Source of the DNA: Cytophagaceae bacterium UBA6715
GTDB lineage: Bacteria; Bacteroidota; Bacteroidia; Cytophagales; Spirosomataceae
Length of the DNA: 31,603 nucleotides
Reading direction: 5' to 3'
NCBI GenBank assembly: GCA_002454335.1
Contig: DKIP01000013.1
Span: forward strand, 46,411-78,013
Below, piece after piece: positions 1 through 8,608 of this stretch; within the stretch, counting starts at the first letter, position 1, and each line of letters begins with the position of its first letter. Position numbers and translations under genes: made by a program. The notes beneath the pieces are model-generated. The model did not search any database. It was not told where the DNA came from and saw only the letters and a program-made list of their open reading frames with translations.

Positions 1-772
1 GCCAGTTGTCATTGTTCACATCCCCGATCGTAATTCCTAAACCAAAACCGATTAAGCTGCCATAGATGCCTGCTTTTTCGGAAACATCCGTAAATCTGAT
101 GTTCTTATCTTGACTATCGTTGCGGAACAATTTGTCACCGCCTAATTTATCGCGCACATCGCGCAGGTTCGTATATCCTAATTTATCGATGGGTGTAAAG
201 CTGTTGTTCAGCAAATACATATCAAGATCCCCATCGCGATCATAATCAAAAAAGGCCGCATGCGTAGATAGACCACCATCTTCCAAACCAGCCTCTTTGG
301 CCATTTCTTTGAATGTAGGCACGCCACTTTTAATTCCTTGATTGATATACAATTGGTTTCCACGCGCATCGCGGGAACCTGAATTACATACATAAATGTC
401 CATCAAACCATCTCCATTGACATCTGCAAAAGTTACACCGGTCGACCAGAATTTCTTACCTACAATCCCTGCCTTCACGGTAATATCTTCAAAATGCATC
501 CCACCTTTATTTAGGTAGAGTTTATTGTCTTCAAAATTAGAAGTAACAAAAAGATCAGAAAGACCGTCATTGTTTACGTCACCAATAGCTACACCCCCAC
601 CATTATAGAAATTACGGTAGTTGAAAATATTGAATTCCTTTTTCTCCAAGCTCCGATTAACAAAGTCTATTCCCGTTTCTGATGCAGGTAATTCTTCGAA
701 AAGGGTATCCTCTTTGGTGGAACAAGCAAAGGTAATAAATGCGACGCTACAAAGGAGTACTAAATGCTTCAT
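1..772 (-). CDS. VCBS/FG-GAP repeat lipoprotein, N-terminal part (runs off window)
   Basis: This gene reads leftwards out of the window; the first 257 codons are visible and the C-terminus is missing. Translation starts with MKHLVLLCSVAFITFACSTK, a short lipoprotein signal with the putative lipid-bearing Cys at residue 17. At least five FG-GAP/VCBS-type calcium-loop repeats follow, for example GDVNNDGLSDLFV (about 64-76), ADVNGDGLMDIYV (116-128), DYDRDGDLDMYLL (176-188) and a last loop GDVNNDN at the edge. Such repeats form beta-propeller blades in exported or surface proteins. It is clearly paralogous to the complete protein at 27370-30852, sharing the order of blades and phrases such as FKEM and AAFFDYDRDGDLDMY. 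It therefore probably also carries an ASPIC/UnbV domain outside the window. It lies 102 bp downstream of the susD stop, behind a strong terminator. The partner substrate is unknown. Confidence 0.9.
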   Translation of the reverse strand, partial: MKHLVLLCSVAFITFACSTKEDTLFEELPASETGIDFVNRSLEKKEFNIFNYRNFYNGGGVAIGDVNNDGLSDLFVTSNFEDNKLYLNKGGMHFEDITVKAGIVGKKFWSTGVTFADVNGDGLMDIYVCNSGSRDARGNQLYINQGIKSGVPTFKEMAKEAGLEDGGLSTHAAFFDYDRDGDLDMYLLNNSFTPIDKLGYTNLRDVRDKLGGDKLFRNDSQDKNIRFTDVSEKAGIYGSLIGFGLGITIGDVNNDNW

Positions 773-793
773 GAAAGGTTCAAATATGGGACT

Positions 794-802
794 GCAAAAA
801 TA
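794..802 (-). promoter_or_regulatory. Possible -7 promoter element for the VCBS lipoprotein
   Basis: Read on the minus strand this is TATTTTTGC, a full match to the Bacteroidota -7 consensus TAnnTTTG, 21 bases before the ATG at 772. It falls just after the susD terminator, where an independent promoter is needed. No convincing TTTG -33 element is seen at the usual distance, so this is tentative. Confidence 0.4.
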
Positions 803-826
803 CAAAAAACGGCTTGTTTATAAAAT

Positions 827-857
827 AAAAAGGCAGAACCAATGGCTCTGCCTTTTT
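827..857 (-). terminator. Intrinsic terminator after susD
   Basis: A 14-base stem (827-840 with 844-857, one mismatch or G-U pair) encloses a 3-base loop and has A-rich and T-rich flanks. In the minus direction it ends in CTGCCTTTTT followed by more T-rich sequence. It starts 18 bases past the susD stop codon and separates the susCD transcript from the downstream VCBS gene. Confidence 0.9.
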
Positions 858-874
858 ACTAAATTCAGTATGAA

Positions 875-2344
875 TTAATACCCAGGGTTTTGTTTCAACA
901 ATGGGTTAGCATCGATACGTGGTTGTGGAATTGGGAACAACTCACGAGTCTTATCTAATTTCTTCATGAACTTACGCTCTAAAGAGAATGTACCGAAACG
1001 GATCATATCATTACGTCTCCATCCTTCCCAAGCAAACTCACGACCACGCTCAGCTAAGATATCAGCTGCAGTCAATGTAGTTAATGGATCTACTCCAGAA
1101 CGCTTACGGATTGTGTTTACGTCAGCTAAAGCTTCTGCAGTTTTTCCTAAACGGAAAGCAGCTTCAGCACGCATCATGATTGCATCAGCCAAACGGAATA
1201 CTACGTAGTCGTTTGATTGATCCCCGTTCGGGTTGTTCTTTTGGATCTCATATTTTTGAGAACGGATACCCGCAACTTGGAATTCTGGATCTGCATCCGT
1301 CATTTGATCCTTGTTGAAGTCAGCGATAAACGCTAATGGAGCACCCTTAGCATCTGTTAACGCAGCACCAGAAGCAGCATATTGCTGACCTTTGATCCAC
1401 ATAGCATTACGCAAATCTTTTGACTCGAATGAGTTGTAGAAATCCGCTAATGTACAGAAACCGTTCCATGGAGAGTTACCTAAACCATATGTTTGTTGGT
1501 TTGCATAGTGTAACGTTCTCATTTGGAAGTTCATACCACCTGCTTTGAAGCTATCGAAAGGAATAGTCCAGATGTTCTCTCCTGATCCTTCGTTCGCAAC
1601 GATGAAGTTAGATACAGTAGAAGAAGATAATGACCAACCGTTTTTCGAATTGATTACCGCGTTAGCAGCATCATAAGCACCTTGCCAATCAGGCGTTCCA
1701 GTGTAAACACCTGCATTCAACTTCAATTTAGCCAACAACATACGAGCTGCATCTTGCGTCATACGAGAATAAGCTTTACCAGCTACCAAGTTTGGAATAG
1801 CTGATTCTAACTCAGACTTGATGAAAGCATAAACTTCTGCACGAGTTTTTGTTCCACCTACCGATGCATTATCTGTAACGATAGGGACATTTCCAAACGC
1901 GTCAATGGCCATGAAGTAATAGAAAGCACGTACAGCACGTAACTCATCTACTGCTTTTTGGTTTGTTTTAACAACTGGGATCAATTGGTTCACCTGAGAG
2001 ATGTTACCAAAAATGAATCCCCACATTCCGTTGATAGGACCGTGTTGTGGAGTCCATGTGTGGCGAGAATATGCCAACCAGTCACCACCATCATACCAGT
2101 CACCACCACGTGTAGGAACGATCAACTCATCCGAAGATGCTTCACTTGGATTGAACCAATCCCAAGTGATACCACGAAGACCACCGTAAGCAGGTCCTAA
2201 TGCCGCAGCAATTTGAGCATCAGTTTTCAAGAATTGATCCGCTGGGATCGCATCGTAAACTGGCTCAGTTAAATCTGTACAAGACGATAGGGCTAACGAA
2301 GCGAAAACACCTACTGAAAGTACTTTATAGATATATTTTTTCAT
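875..2344 (-). CDS. SusD/RagB family outer-membrane nutrient-binding lipoprotein
   Basis: This is a 489-residue SusD-like protein, the surface lipoprotein that caps a SusC channel and helps bind glycans or other large nutrients. The signal peptide ends in a good lipobox, ASLALSSC, with Cys22 as the lipidation site. The alpha-helical TPR-like fold typical of the family is suggested by KTRAEVYAFIKSELESAIPN (about 165-185) and by the classic late segment VVFRLADAIMMRAEAAFRLG. The C-terminus LLKQNPGY is the usual SusD ending. The gene starts 57 bp after the susC stop, so the two are almost certainly co-transcribed, and a terminator follows directly. There is no adjacent glycoside hydrolase, sigma/anti-sigma pair or hybrid sensor in the window, so the substrate cannot be predicted. 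Codon use is strongly biased to a small set, as expected for high expression. Confidence 0.96.
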   Translation of the reverse strand: MKKYIYKVLSVGVFASLALSSCTDLTEPVYDAIPADQFLKTDAQIAAALGPAYGGLRGITWDWFNPSEASSDELIVPTRGGDWYDGGDWLAYSRHTWTPQHGPINGMWGFIFGNISQVNQLIPVVKTNQKAVDELRAVRAFYYFMAIDAFGNVPIVTDNASVGGTKTRAEVYAFIKSELESAIPNLVAGKAYSRMTQDAARMLLAKLKLNAGVYTGTPDWQGAYDAANAVINSKNGWSLSSSTVSNFIVANEGSGENIWTIPFDSFKAGGMNFQMRTLHYANQQTYGLGNSPWNGFCTLADFYNSFESKDLRNAMWIKGQQYAASGAALTDAKGAPLAFIADFNKDQMTDADPEFQVAGIRSQKYEIQKNNPNGDQSNDYVVFRLADAIMMRAEAAFRLGKTAEALADVNTIRKRSGVDPLTTLTAADILAERGREFAWEGWRRNDMIRFGTFSLERKFMKKLDKTRELFPIPQPRIDANPLLKQNPGY

Positions 2345-2401
2345 TTTTTTAATAAATTTATTGATTCGATTATTTAACTAATTGAATACGATTTTGTTTG
2401 A

Positions 2402-5401
2402 TTAGAACGAAAGATTTACACCCGCTGTAATCGCACGAGTTTTGTAGTAAGTCTCACGAACGTCAATACCTGGAGCAGCAGAACCAATAGCTAAGTTTTG
2501 GCTAATCTCTGGATCAACACCAGTGTATTTTGTAAATACAGCTAGGTTGTTTCCAGCTACGTAGATACGAGCACGCTTGAACACGCCTTTCACTGGTAAT
2601 GTATAACCGAATGAAGCATTGTTGATACGTAAGAAGTCACCTGACTCAACATAGTAATCCATAGGGATTGTACGCTCATCGTTGATGATTGAAGTCAATG
2701 CAGATTTCAATGCACCAGATTCAGCTAAACGACCATCTTGACGGCCTAACAATAATGCGTTCGTGTTTACAATCTTAGCACCTAATTGGCTTGTCAATTG
2801 GAATTGCAAGTCAAATGCTTTGTAACGAATGTTTGTAGTCAAACCACCCACGAAAGTTGGGTTTGGATTTCCAATATACGTACGGTCAGCAGCGTTAGGA
2901 TCAACAGTACCATCACCATTTAAATCTTGGAATACGTATTTACCGTTTTCAATTTTAGCGATTTTAGCACCATAGAATTCACCTACTGGGTGACCTGCTT
3001 GTAATACTGAGAAGTTAACAGCAGATGTACCACGGATGAATGAACCTAAAGAAGTAGACAAGAATACTTGGTCAGGAGCAGCGAATGAATCATTTTTCAA
3101 TGAAACGATTTCGTTTTTATTGAATGAAGCAGCTAATGTAGTAGCAATGTTCCAATCTTTGTTCTCCAAGATTTGGTAAGTTAATGATACCTCAACCCCT
3201 TGGTTTTTCATCGATCCGATGTTAGCCAACATAGTTGGATATACATAACCTTTCTCTTGTGGTACGTTTACTGTATATAACAAATCTTTTGTTGTACGTG
3301 TGTAAACATCCAAGTTACCAGTCAATTTACCTTTGAATAATGAGAAGTCGATACCACCACCGTAGTTTTCGTTAATCTCCCATTTCAAGTTAGGGTTCGG
3401 GTTAGATTGGATTGAGTATGCAGGCAAGAAATCGTTAGCACCTCCATCAAAGTAAGAACCTGAAGCTCCGTAGAACGATTTAGATAACAACGGACGGATA
3501 CCTTCCGAGTTACCAGTTTGTCCCCAGCTAACACGCAATTTCAAGTTATCGATTGTAGAATTACCTTTCAAGAAAGCTTCTTCAGACAATGCCCAACCTA
3601 CTGAAACTGAAGGGAAAATACCCCACTTGTTGTTATCACCGAATTTCGTAGAACCGTCACGACGAACGTTAACTGTTGCGAAATATTTGTTCAATAATGA
3701 ATATTGAGCACGTGCTAAGAATGATACCAATTTGTACTCATTCTTGTATGAACCTAATAAGCTAGGGTTAGTACGAATACCTAAACCAGCACCTAAGTTG
3801 TTAGCCTCGAAAGCATCCGTCAAGAAATTGTTATTTCCTGCAGAGAAACCATCAGCAACTACATCTTGGTATGTGTAACCAGCCAAAACGTTCAACGTAG
3901 AAACATCATTTAACTTCTTAGAGTAGTTCAATGTAGTTTCTAATTGCTTATCAGTGATTGAGTTCAATGAACGGTTAGCAGCATTTCCACCTACAGTAGC
4001 TAATAAGTTACCTGGAGTAGATTTCGCAAAATATGAACCGTCAGCTGTTTGCGTACGCAAAGTTCCTGATACGTTGAATACCAAACCTTCTAAGATTGTG
4101 TAACCAGCAGAAGCGTTGAATAAGAAATCATGTAGACGTTGCTTGTTTGATTTGCTTTCAATAGTAGCCAATGGGTTAAAGTTCGCAAATGTACCTGGGA
4201 TTTGGAAATAAGTTCCATCCGCGTTGTACACTGGATCTGTTGGACGCATGTTCATCGCAAAACCAACCGCACGGTTATCTGTAAATTGGTTGTTCGTTTG
4301 TGAAGCAGACATGTTAACTTTCATAGCTAATTTACCATCTAAAGCCTTCGCATCTAAGTTCAAACGACCTGTTAAACGATCTTTACCTGAACCTTTTAAA
4401 GTACCTGTTTGATCTAAATAACCAACAGATGCACGGTAAGATACATTTTCAGAACCACCTGACACACCCACGTTATGGTTTTGTGACAATGCATTTTGTG
4501 TAATAACACCTAACCAATCTGTGTTAGCTCCTAAATCATCAAATTTTTGACCATATTTAGCAGCAGCAGCACGGAATTCAGCACCGTTCAACAATTGAGG
4601 ACGTTGAGAGATTGACTCAGAACCTACATATGCTGAATAATCAACTGAAGGAGTACCTGACTTACCACGTTTCGTGTTGATCAAGATAACACCGTTCGCT
4701 CCACGAGAACCATAGATAGCAGCTGAAGATGCATCACGTAACACGTCCATCGATAAGATATCTTCTGGAGCAATGTTTTCGATAGGTGCACCAATCACAC
4801 CGTCAATTACGTATAAAGGCTCAGAACCTGCGTTCAATGAACCTGTACCACGCAAACGAACAGTTGGACGAGCATTTGGGTCACCAGAAGCCTGCGTGAT
4901 AACCAAACCTGCAACCTTACCTTGTGCAGCAGCTAATGGGTTTGTTACAACACCCGCGTTGAAATCACGAGAACCTAAGCTAGTTACCGTTCCTGAAATT
5001 TCTTTACGCTTTTGAGTACCGTAACCGACAACCACAACTTCTTCCAAAGATTTGTTGTCAGCAGCTAAAGATACGTTTACAACAGATTTAGAACCTACTG
5101 CAACTTCTTTAGAAGCATAACCTACAAAAGAGAATACTAATGTCGCGTTCGACCCAGCATTAACTTTATAAGTACCGTTTGCATCTGTTTGCGCACCACG
5201 AGTAGTACCTTTAACAGCTACAGAAACACCTGGGATACCTGAGCCATCAGCAGCGTCAGTTACTTTTCCCGTTACCACATCTTGAGCAAAAGCACCCAAG
5301 GAAATTAACAGTGCAACAGCAACACTAAAAGCTTGTTTGAAGCCTAGGTTACTTACACTTGATCGCACAAGGCGACCCACTCTTTTGTAAGAATGAATCA
5401 T
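2402..5401 (-). CDS. SusC/RagA family TonB-dependent outer-membrane transporter
   Basis: This 999-residue SusC-type receptor is the energised outer-membrane channel partnered with the SusD encoded immediately downstream. Visible architecture: a signal peptide with a long basic N-region and cleavage after SLGAFA (about residue 39); a carboxypeptidase-regulatory-like beta-sandwich (about 42-113, starting VVTGKVTDAADGSGIPGVSV); a TonB-box-like EEVVVVGYGTQ (120-130); a plug domain (about 134-245) with PLYVIDGV and the family signature DVLRDASSAAIYGSRGANG; then a long beta-barrel ending in TAGVNLSF with a terminal Phe, as needed for BAM-mediated insertion. Length is normal for the family. The upstream 451 bp is non-coding, leaving room for regulation. 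The start is the only Met that keeps the whole export signal. No linked regulator is visible. Confidence 0.97.
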   Translation of the reverse strand: MIHSYKRVGRLVRSSVSNLGFKQAFSVAVALLISLGAFAQDVVTGKVTDAADGSGIPGVSVAVKGTTRGAQTDANGTYKVNAGSNATLVFSFVGYASKEVAVGSKSVVNVSLAADNKSLEEVVVVGYGTQKRKEISGTVTSLGSRDFNAGVVTNPLAAAQGKVAGLVITQASGDPNARPTVRLRGTGSLNAGSEPLYVIDGVIGAPIENIAPEDILSMDVLRDASSAAIYGSRGANGVILINTKRGKSGTPSVDYSAYVGSESISQRPQLLNGAEFRAAAAKYGQKFDDLGANTDWLGVITQNALSQNHNVGVSGGSENVSYRASVGYLDQTGTLKGSGKDRLTGRLNLDAKALDGKLAMKVNMSASQTNNQFTDNRAVGFAMNMRPTDPVYNADGTYFQIPGTFANFNPLATIESKSNKQRLHDFLFNASAGYTILEGLVFNVSGTLRTQTADGSYFAKSTPGNLLATVGGNAANRSLNSITDKQLETTLNYSKKLNDVSTLNVLAGYTYQDVVADGFSAGNNNFLTDAFEANNLGAGLGIRTNPSLLGSYKNEYKLVSFLARAQYSLLNKYFATVNVRRDGSTKFGDNNKWGIFPSVSVGWALSEEAFLKGNSTIDNLKLRVSWGQTGNSEGIRPLLSKSFYGASGSYFDGGANDFLPAYSIQSNPNPNLKWEINENYGGGIDFSLFKGKLTGNLDVYTRTTKDLLYTVNVPQEKGYVYPTMLANIGSMKNQGVEVSLTYQILENKDWNIATTLAASFNKNEIVSLKNDSFAAPDQVFLSTSLGSFIRGTSAVNFSVLQAGHPVGEFYGAKIAKIENGKYVFQDLNGDGTVDPNAADRTYIGNPNPTFVGGLTTNIRYKAFDLQFQLTSQLGAKIVNTNALLLGRQDGRLAESGALKSALTSIINDERTIPMDYYVESGDFLRINNASFGYTLPVKGVFKRARIYVAGNNLAVFTKYTGVDPEISQNLAIGSAAPGIDVRETYYKTRAITAGVNLSF

Positions 5402-5852
5402 AAGTGAAAAATTAAGGGTTAAAAATGATTAATGATTCTTTGTGATTTTGTTTCAACCAAAAACCGCTATGTAAACGTTTAGAGTCTATGGCTAATTTCA
5501 AAACCAAGGCAAAAAAAGTAATAATAAATTGAATAAAAAAATGATTTTAATTAATGAATCAAGGATTAAGACTCAATAAATTGTACATAATATAGAATTT
5601 CTTGAAAAGTAGCACAGTGTAGGACAGGTTCACGAAATAATCTAATTTATACCTATATATATACCGTTCGATATATTTACTCTGCAAAAGGCCTCAAAAC
5701 AGCCCAAAAGCGATTGTATTTTTTCAATAGAATTTTTTTTTAAAAAAAATCAAATTATTTATCGGTAAGGAATTACCTGTAAAGAAATTCACACAAAACG
5801 GAATAATCCAATTAATTGTATTTTTTGGACAGTACTAGGCTGTATGTTAATA
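5402..5852. other. AT-rich intergenic region between susC and yidD
   Basis: This 451-bp stretch has no credible gene. It must contain the susC promoter and 5' leader (minus strand) and the end of the yidD transcript. Things seen: a run of T then A at 5732-5750; TATATATATA-rich sequence near 5655, with TTTTG about 21 bases upstream of it on the minus strand; and a weak hairpin GGTAA-GGAA-TTACC at 5764-5777. None is a clear match to the TTTG/TAnnTTTG promoter or to a standard terminator, so no element is called. Confidence 0.6.
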
Positions 5853-6062
5853 TCACGGTAAAGGATCATAACCACTTCCACCCCACGGATGACAAGATGA
5901 AATTCGCTTCACCATCAAGCGAAAACCCTTCAAAAATCCATATTTGATAAAGGCCTGTTTGGCATATTCAGAACAAGTAGGTTGATACCGACAAGCATTT
6001 GGCAAAAAAGGGGAAATGAGGCCTTGGTATAATCGAATCAACAAAATGAAAATATATTTCAT
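5853..6062 (-). CDS. yidD: YidD, membrane protein insertion efficiency factor
   Basis: This is a 69-residue protein of the small YidD (haemolytic-domain) family, which is membrane-associated and helps YidC/Sec insert inner-membrane proteins. The family signatures are all present: a hydrophobic N-terminus with RLYQGLISPFLP (about 9-20), CRYQPTCSEYA with both conserved Cys (about 23-33), and the tail SCHPWGGSGYDPLP. The Met at 6062 was chosen because the domain begins MKYIFILLIRLYQG. An in-frame Met 13 codons upstream (6101) would add an unusual charged leader. It is monocistronic here: divergent from the serine hydrolase and unlinked to rnpA, rpmH or yidC, which often neighbour it elsewhere. 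Confidence 0.93.
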   Translation of the reverse strand: MKYIFILLIRLYQGLISPFLPNACRYQPTCSEYAKQAFIKYGFLKGFRLMVKRISSCHPWGGSGYDPLP

Positions 6063-6161
6063 AAGAATAATTAATTTCAATCTTCGAAAGTAATCAATCA
6101 AGCCAAATAAAGATGAACACCCACTTGATTAAAAACACGAATTGCATTAAATTGCTTTGAA

Positions 6162-7421
6162 ATGAACCGCTTGATCGAATACATGTTGAAACTACCCAAA
6201 GGCCCGAAAATTATTGGTGCGTTGACCTTATGCACGCTTTTTGGATTACTAATCTCTTCACACCCCACAAAAAGTTTTTTTCATGTTAAAACAAACATCG
6301 AAAAACGTAATGATAGCCTAGCCAATTTGTTTAACCCCGAAATTGCCAAACAAAAATCCATTAAGCTCGACACCTTCTTCTCCAAGCTCCAAGCAAAATC
6401 AGGATTCAATGGCGCGGTACTTGTCGCCCAATACGGGAAAATCATTTACAAGAAAGGTTTTGGCTATGCCAATTATTTTACCAAAAGCAACATCAACACC
6501 CATACCCACTTTCAATTAGCATCCGTTTCAAAACAATTTACTGCGGTTGCCATTATGCAATTGAAGGAAAAAGGCTTGTTAAATTATGATGACGCCATCT
6601 ACAAACATATCCCTGGCTTTCCATATGATTCTAGTTTAACCATACGTAGTTTGTTAACTCATCGCTCTGGCCTATCGGACTACGCCTACAACATGGATAA
6701 GGTTTACGACAAGAAAATTCCATTAACGAATCAAAAAGTTGTTGAAATGATGATTCGTCTAAAACCACATATCGATTACCGTCCTAATGCAAAATTTAGC
6801 TACAACAATACAAACTACATGTTATTGGCTTACATTGTAGAAAAGCTAAGCGGCATGAATTTCAGAGAATATGCCAAAAAGAATCTCTTTGAACCCGCAG
6901 GCATGTCGGAATCTTTCATTTACGATCCCATGCATCCCGAAATGTTGCGCACTGCGGCTACAGGATACGTACCTCGCCGCGGGGGCCCCGTAGTATCGGA
7001 ATTTAATCACTTGGACGGTGTAACAGGAGATAAAGGAATTTACTCGACCGTAGAGGACCTTTACCATTGGGATATGGCCCTAAATGAAGAAAAACTCGTG
7101 AAATTTTCGACCCTCGAGGAAGCGTTCACGCCCCAACACACCACACCGAAAGTATTAGCTAAAAACTATGGCTTCGGCTGGCGCCTCGCACAACTCGATA
7201 ATGGAGAATGGCTTACCTATCACACTGGCTGGTGGCATGGATTTAAAAATTATTACCTTCACAATCCAAAAGATAATTCTGCCATTATCATTTTAGGCAA
7301 CATGGCAAACCATGCTTTGGGGCGCGTGAATATTGTTCAATCCATTTTATATCCTGAAAAAGCGAACTTGTTTATGAAGGGAGAACCATTACCAACTGAA
7401 TTTGTCCTGGGAGGCAACTAA
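6162..7421 (+). CDS. Serine hydrolase, class C beta-lactamase/PBP-like family
   Basis: This 419-residue protein of the beta-lactamase (class C)/esterase/DD-peptidase superfamily is probably exported or anchored by an N-terminal hydrophobic segment (about 17-33). The three active-site motifs are visible: S-x-x-K as SVSK (121-124) after FQLA; Y-x-N as YNN (214-216); and a KTG-equivalent HTG (354-356) in TYHTGWWHGF. LLTHRSGLSDY (about 164-174) is the usual segment between the first two motifs. These proteins cleave peptides, esters or D-amino-acid bonds. Without a KTG box, true beta-lactam resistance is not implied, and an esterase or D-aminopeptidase role is as likely. It is followed 12 bp later by a small exported protein, probably in one transcript. 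Confidence 0.9.
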   Translation: MNRLIEYMLKLPKGPKIIGALTLCTLFGLLISSHPTKSFFHVKTNIEKRNDSLANLFNPEIAKQKSIKLDTFFSKLQAKSGFNGAVLVAQYGKIIYKKGFGYANYFTKSNINTHTHFQLASVSKQFTAVAIMQLKEKGLLNYDDAIYKHIPGFPYDSSLTIRSLLTHRSGLSDYAYNMDKVYDKKIPLTNQKVVEMMIRLKPHIDYRPNAKFSYNNTNYMLLAYIVEKLSGMNFREYAKKNLFEPAGMSESFIYDPMHPEMLRTAATGYVPRRGGPVVSEFNHLDGVTGDKGIYSTVEDLYHWDMALNEEKLVKFSTLEEAFTPQHTTPKVLAKNYGFGWRLAQLDNGEWLTYHTGWWHGFKNYYLHNPKDNSAIIILGNMANHALGRVNIVQSILYPEKANLFMKGEPLPTEFVLGGN

Positions 7422-7433
7422 ACGAAAAAGCAC

Positions 7434-7952
7434 ATGAAAAAATCATTCACATTAAGCTTTTGCCTGGTATTAATTAACTTGTTTGCATTTGGACAAAGTC
7501 CAGATGAGGCGATAAAAGCAACGGTCAACAATTATTTCGAAGGATTAACAACGGGTGACACAGCCAAATTAGGCAAAGCCTTTCATTCATCGGCAATTTT
7601 ACGTACCGTTAACGCGAGCACAGGTAAGATTCAAGATTTCCCTATCAAAACCTTTATTTCCAAAACTCCTGCTGGCGGCGTTAAAGCATCAACAAAACTT
7701 ATCAGCTATTCGTATGCAGGGATTTCAGGTTTGGCAGCAGCAGAATTACAATTCGCCGACTTCAAATACATCGACTTATTGAGCTTATTACAGGTCAATG
7801 GGGAATGGAAAATTGTAACCCGCGTTTTCAGCCGGGTCGAATTGGATGTTACACTGAAAGGCAGCGCATCTTCAAGCCCCAAAGCTACAACGTCTGCGCC
7901 AGCGAAGAAAAGTCCTGCGAATATCAAACCTAAAAAAGATGATGGCTGGTAG
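7434..7952 (+). CDS. Exported NTF2-like (putative lumazine-binding) protein
   Basis: This 172-residue protein has a cleavable signal (MKKSFTLSFCLVLINLFAFG, cut near GQ at 20-21). The following domain of about 120 residues resembles the NTF2-like 'lumazine-binding' family: EAIKATVNNYFEGLTTGDTA, a central FHSSAILRTV and a late LLQVNGEWKIVTRVF. The fold is a cone-shaped small-ligand pocket; the ligand is unknown. The last 30 residues are a Ser/Ala/Lys/Pro-rich tail (about 145-172) ending KKDDGW, likely disordered. It lies 12 bp behind the serine hydrolase, so co-transcription is likely and a shared periplasmic job possible. A run of hairpins ending in a terminator follows. Confidence 0.8.
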   Translation: MKKSFTLSFCLVLINLFAFGQSPDEAIKATVNNYFEGLTTGDTAKLGKAFHSSAILRTVNASTGKIQDFPIKTFISKTPAGGVKASTKLISYSYAGISGLAAAELQFADFKYIDLLSLLQVNGEWKIVTRVFSRVELDVTLKGSASSSPKATTSAPAKKSPANIKPKKDDGW

Positions 7953-7962
7953 ACATTAGCCC

Positions 7963-8011
7963 CTTTGGCAAACCTTTCAGGATTGCCAAAGTCTGAGGCG
8001 TATTTCACGCC
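7963..8011 (+). other. Two consecutive hairpins after the NTF2-like gene
   Basis: Hairpin one pairs CTTTGGCAA (7963-7971) with TTGCCAAAG (7983-7991), plus an inner CCT/AGG helix around a 3-base loop. Hairpin two pairs GGCGT (7997-8001) with ACGCC (8007-8011). Neither is followed by a T run, so they look more like mRNA 3'-end stabilisers than terminators. The real terminator is at 8055. Confidence 0.6.
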
Positions 8012-8054
8012 GATTAAATTACCCGACCGAACAAAACGAATGATACTTCTGAAG

Positions 8055-8080
8055 AGACGCGATACCTCGCGTCTTTATTT
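8055..8080 (+). terminator. Intrinsic terminator of the serine hydrolase operon
   Basis: A perfect 8-bp stem AGACGCGA (8055-8062) / TCGCGTCT (8067-8074) with a TACC loop is followed by TTATTTT. The T tract lies only on the plus side, so it ends the 6162-7952 transcript. The stem sequence looks like a dispersed palindrome (see findings). Confidence 0.85.
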
Positions 8081-8137
8081 TGAACCCGACAAAAACAAAA
8101 AGACGCAAACTCCTCTCCAAAGTACAACGTCTAACGT

Positions 8138-8548
8138 CTATCTATGCAACAGCGATAGCGCGATTGAACTCAACAACATCAATATCCCCAAGACAAAAAA
8201 TACCGTCGGATTCAATACAGGAATTGAAGCCTCATTCAAAGAAGCCTCATAAGGATTCTCAGTCAAATAACGTACAGGAATCTCCTGCCCCACTTCACAA
8301 TTTTTCGCTAATCCTTTGTCGGCTTCGCGACGAAACTCGCTTCCGTTCACATAATAAGATACGATAGGAAAATAGATGGGGAAGCGTCCCGAATGATCAT
8401 CGCGCGCATAGCGTTTTGAAATCTCAACAATCTTACCATAAGTCATCTTGGAATGAGCAATCCACTCTTTACGCTTTTGATAAAGTATAACTCCTACCCC
8501 AATCAACGCCAAAGCAATAAATGAAAATAGCACCAAAAACAAGGTCAT
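8138..8548 (-). CDS. DUF3592 membrane protein
   Basis: This protein of about 136 residues fits DUF3592, a family of unknown function. It has an N-terminal membrane helix (TLFLVLFSFIALALIGVGVILY, about 2-23). A soluble beta-rich part follows, with VSYYVNGSEFRRE, then GQEIPVRYLTENPYEASL, the usual signature of the family. A second helix (PTVFFVLGILMLLSSIALSLL) ends the protein. An alternative Met at 8608 would add 20 residues (MNLVSVLLISGRPTGSFQGS) that do not look like part of the domain, so 8548 is preferred, but either is possible. It is convergent with the serine hydrolase operon and stands alone. No function is proposed. Confidence 0.8.
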   Translation of the reverse strand: MTLFLVLFSFIALALIGVGVILYQKRKEWIAHSKMTYGKIVEISKRYARDDHSGRFPIYFPIVSYYVNGSEFRREADKGLAKNCEVGQEIPVRYLTENPYEASLNEASIPVLNPTVFFVLGILMLLSSIALSLLHR

Positions 8549-8608
8549 CGAACCTTGAAACGAACCCGTAGGCCTCCCCGAAATCAACAAAACACTAACT
8601 AAATTCAT

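Noticed and set aside
4224..5015. Open frames on the plus strand opposite susC
   Set aside because: They lie wholly inside a highly conserved SusC frame, have no recognisable domain and reflect its biased codon use.
5732..5750. Self-complementary run of nine T and eight A as a terminator
   Set aside because: It has no GC in the stem and no loop to speak of; more likely a bent AT tract.
6162..7421. Serine hydrolase as an antibiotic-resistance beta-lactamase
   Set aside because: The fold motifs are present, but the third motif is HTG rather than KTG and the family is mostly esterases and peptidases; no resistance role can be claimed.
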